DNA of 53,565 nucleotides, from positions 1 through 53,565 of the forward strand of contig NZ_JACONW010000020.1 of assembly GCF_014357575.1 (NCBI RefSeq), read 5' to 3'. The notes under the pieces were generated by a model that had not been told where the DNA came from, ran no database searches, and was given only the letters and a program-made list of their open reading frames with translations. The DNA is from Pseudomonas folii (GTDB lineage: Bacteria > Pseudomonadota > Gammaproteobacteria > Pseudomonadales > Pseudomonadaceae). The translations under genes and the position numbers were made by a program. Below, piece after piece: positions 52,143 through 53,565 of this stretch; positions within the stretch are counted from its first letter, which is position 1; each line of letters begins with the position of its first letter.

Positions 52143-52167
52143 GGAATAAACAAGGCCGGGCGTCGTC
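52143..52167 (+). promoter_or_regulatory. Candidate ECF promoter for the sigma/anti-sigma operon
   Basis: GGAATA (52143-52148)-N15-CGTC (52164-52167). The -35 boxes of the two promoters form the inverted repeat TGTTTATTCCA / TGGAATAAACA (52107-52117 and 52142-52152), consistent with autoregulation by the sigma factor encoded next door. Confidence 0.7.
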
Positions 52168-52222
52168 TTGCTGCTCAGACGCTTAACACGATCATAGTTG
52201 CTGACCAGGGAATCTGCGGTCC

Positions 52223-52735
52223 ATGAACGAGCTCGACGCCCAACTCAGAGAGTTGATACCGCGAATGCGCAGGTTTGCCGTGTCGCTGACCCGCAACTCC
52301 AGCGGTGCCGATGACCTGGTTCAGGCCAGCCTGGAAAAAGCCTTGTCGGCCTGGAAAGACAAGCGACCCGAAGGCGATTTGCGCGCCTGGCTGTTCTCGA
52401 TACTCTATCGCCAGTTTCTCGACGCCCATCGCCGTTCGCGTCGATACAGCCGCATGCTGGAACTGTTCACTGGCGGCGCAGACGAGGAGTACCAGCCCAG
52501 TGTTGAGCGTACGGTGGTTGCTCAATCGACCCTCGGCGCTTTTGAACGTTTGAACACCGAGCAGCGTGCGCTGCTGCTATGGATCTCGGTGGAAGGCTTG
52601 AGTTACAAGGAAGTCGCGACGATTCTCGACGTACCCATCGGTACGGTCATGTCGCGCTTGTCCCGCGCTCGTCAGGCCCTTCGCCAATTCAGCGATGGCG
52701 AAATCACGACCCCTTCTCTGCGGATACTGAAATGA
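52223..52735 (+). CDS. ECF-type RNA polymerase sigma factor
   Basis: A 170-residue group IV sigma factor. Region 2 is visible in RRFAVSLTRNSSGADDLVQA, ASLEKALSAW and LRAWLFSILYRQFLDAHRR; region 4 in LNTEQRALLLWISVEGLSYK, EVATILDVPIGTVMSRLSRA. There is no C-terminal extension. The ATG has an AGGGA ribosome-binding site 12 bases upstream. It overlaps the anti-sigma gene by four bases (ATGA). The likely regulon includes its own promoter and the divergent peroxidase/cytochrome operon. The inducing stress is unknown; an oxidant is plausible from the targets. Confidence 0.95.
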   Translation: MNELDAQLRELIPRMRRFAVSLTRNSSGADDLVQASLEKALSAWKDKRPEGDLRAWLFSILYRQFLDAHRRSRRYSRMLELFTGGADEEYQPSVERTVVAQSTLGAFERLNTEQRALLLWISVEGLSYKEVATILDVPIGTVMSRLSRARQALRQFSDGEITTPSLRILK

Positions 52736-53490
52736 TCACCCTGCCCCCCAGCGAACTCGACCTTCACGCTTATGTGGATCATCAACTGAGCGAGGCCGAC
52801 CGCCTGCGTATGGAAACCTGGCTGGTGGCCCATCCGCAGGTCGCGTTGCAGGTCAAGGCCTGGCAGGACGACGCGAAACGGTTGCGCACGGCAATGAGTG
52901 GCGAGCTGCACCGCGCGCCGAATCCGGGACTGGACCCGGCGTTTATCCGTCAGCGCATGCGGCGCAATCGTTATCGTCACCTGGCTACAGCGGCTGTGTT
53001 GCTGGTGGCTGTTGGTGTAGGCGGGTTCAGCGGCTGGCAGGCGCGTGAGATAACCCTGGCCAGCGCCGCGCCGCCAATGGCTGATGCGCTGCAGGCTTAC
53101 CGAATGTTTGCCCTGGATGACCACATGGCCAGAGACTGGAGCGCGGAAAAGACCAGCGATGCGCAGGGCTGGCTTGACCGTCATTTCACCCAGGCCAACC
53201 GGCTGCCCAATCTCGAAGCAGCGGGCTTCAAGCCGGTCAGCGGGCGCATGACCACCACTGAACAGGGCCCAGCTGCTCTGGTGGTGTACAAGGACACGGA
53301 AGGCCGCACCCTGAGTTTCTACATCCGCCCGCCCGGAGCAAAAAACCGCTTGCTGCCACGGGGCACCCGTCTGGACGGTGATCTGCAGGCCGACTACTGG
53401 TCCGGCGCGGGTTACAACTACGCCATGGTCACCCCAACCAAAGACCCCGCCGCCCAACTGGCCCGACAGGCGCTGCCTGGGGCGATTTGA
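52732..53490 (+). CDS. Membrane anti-sigma factor
   Basis: A 252-residue anti-sigma factor. The N-terminal cytoplasmic domain (1-60; ELDLHAYVDHQLSEADRLRM, ETWLVAHPQVALQVKAWQDD) is a zinc-finger-like anti-sigma fold, but it has histidines and no CxxC, so it is not a classical ZAS. One membrane helix lies at about 83-101, followed by a periplasmic domain (ADALQAYRMFALDDHMARDW, SGRMTTTEQGPAALVVYKD) that presumably senses the signal. The ATG at 52732 overlaps the sigma stop; an upstream open frame belongs to the sigma gene read out of phase. The pair is translationally coupled, as usual for stoichiometric control. Confidence 0.9.
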   Translation: MITLPPSELDLHAYVDHQLSEADRLRMETWLVAHPQVALQVKAWQDDAKRLRTAMSGELHRAPNPGLDPAFIRQRMRRNRYRHLATAAVLLVAVGVGGFSGWQAREITLASAAPPMADALQAYRMFALDDHMARDWSAEKTSDAQGWLDRHFTQANRLPNLEAAGFKPVSGRMTTTEQGPAALVVYKDTEGRTLSFYIRPPGAKNRLLPRGTRLDGDLQADYWSGAGYNYAMVTPTKDPAAQLARQALPGAI

Positions 53491-53540
53491 GTCACGAGCA
53501 GATGCAAATAGCTCACGACTTCGAATATGGAATGGAGTCT

Positions 53541-53565
53541 CTGTGGGAGCGGTGGGAGCTCAGTA
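53541..53565. repeat. Partial REP element at the window edge
   Basis: CTGTGGGAGCGGTGGGAGCT resembles the start of the GTGGGAGC REP class seen at 38 and 43 kb; the rest is beyond the window. Confidence 0.5.

Noticed and set aside
1..53565. CRISPR arrays, prophage, insertion sequences, rRNA or tRNA genes
   Set aside because: No evenly spaced short direct repeats with unique spacers, no transposase or integrase motifs and no cloverleaf or rRNA sequence were seen; the only periodic repeat is the REPIN array, whose spacers are identical.

Overview
The window reads as a chromosomal segment of a fluorescent-group Pseudomonas, most likely of the P. syringae or P. fluorescens lineage. The support is an MvaT-family nucleoid protein, a PrrF-type iron-regulated sRNA, the glgA-treZ-malQ-treY-glgX cluster, a liu leucine-degradation cluster, and many REP/REPIN palindromes of the GTGGGAGC...GCTTGCCCGCGA type. 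I see no rRNA, tRNA, CRISPR array, prophage or insertion sequence.

Layout. 1-6.1 kb: a HEAT/TPR membrane protein, an MvaT/H-NS-like protein followed by an AT-rich non-coding stretch with its own strong terminator, a DUF4946 secreted protein, glyoxalase I, and the peroxide-defence pair ahpC-ahpF with a recognisable OxyR site. 6.4-11.6 kb: a KfrA-like coiled-coil DNA-binding protein, an orphan hybrid histidine kinase, glutathione reductase and galU. 11.9-14.4 kb: small proteins (two lipoproteins, a DUF1883 protein, two tiny ORFs) and alkB. 14.4-19.6 kb: a minus-strand operon gnd-zwf-HAD phosphatase-GH15 glucanase. 19.9-21.0 kb: a 57-aa coiled-coil ORF and a GNAT acetyltransferase.

21.6-35.7 kb is the centrepiece. 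A plus-strand run of ten genes makes and remodels alpha-glucan and converts it to trehalose (glgA, treZ, malQ, treY, a DUF2934 protein, glgX). It continues with 4-base stop/start overlaps into four genes with no obvious role in trehalose metabolism: an acyl-CoA-dehydrogenase-like flavoprotein, a PIG-L/LmbE deacetylase, a NodS-like methyltransferase and a family 2 glycosyltransferase. This four-gene module looks like a complete small pathway building a modified sugar or glycoconjugate, and is the best candidate here for an undescribed system.

35.7-47.9 kb: a secreted alpha/beta hydrolase; liuA-liuB-liuC-liuD (leucine/isovalerate catabolism) behind a LiuR-like dyad but without liuR or liuE; a 25-bp perfect inverted repeat; a 191-bp tandem array of REPINs; and a fused indolepyruvate ferredoxin oxidoreductase divergent from an Lrp/AsnC regulator. 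47.9-50.4 kb: prrF with Fur box, a sigma-region-4/FecR-N-terminus/TM fusion protein and a cytosolic-carboxypeptidase-like M14 enzyme. 50.4-53.5 kb: a membrane-anchored catalase-like peroxidase plus cytochrome b561, divergent from an ECF sigma factor and its anti-sigma factor, with mirror-image candidate ECF promoters between them.

The recurring theme is stress physiology: peroxide and thiol redox defence, osmo/desiccation protection by trehalose and glucan, iron sparing, and NADPH supply (gnd/zwf).
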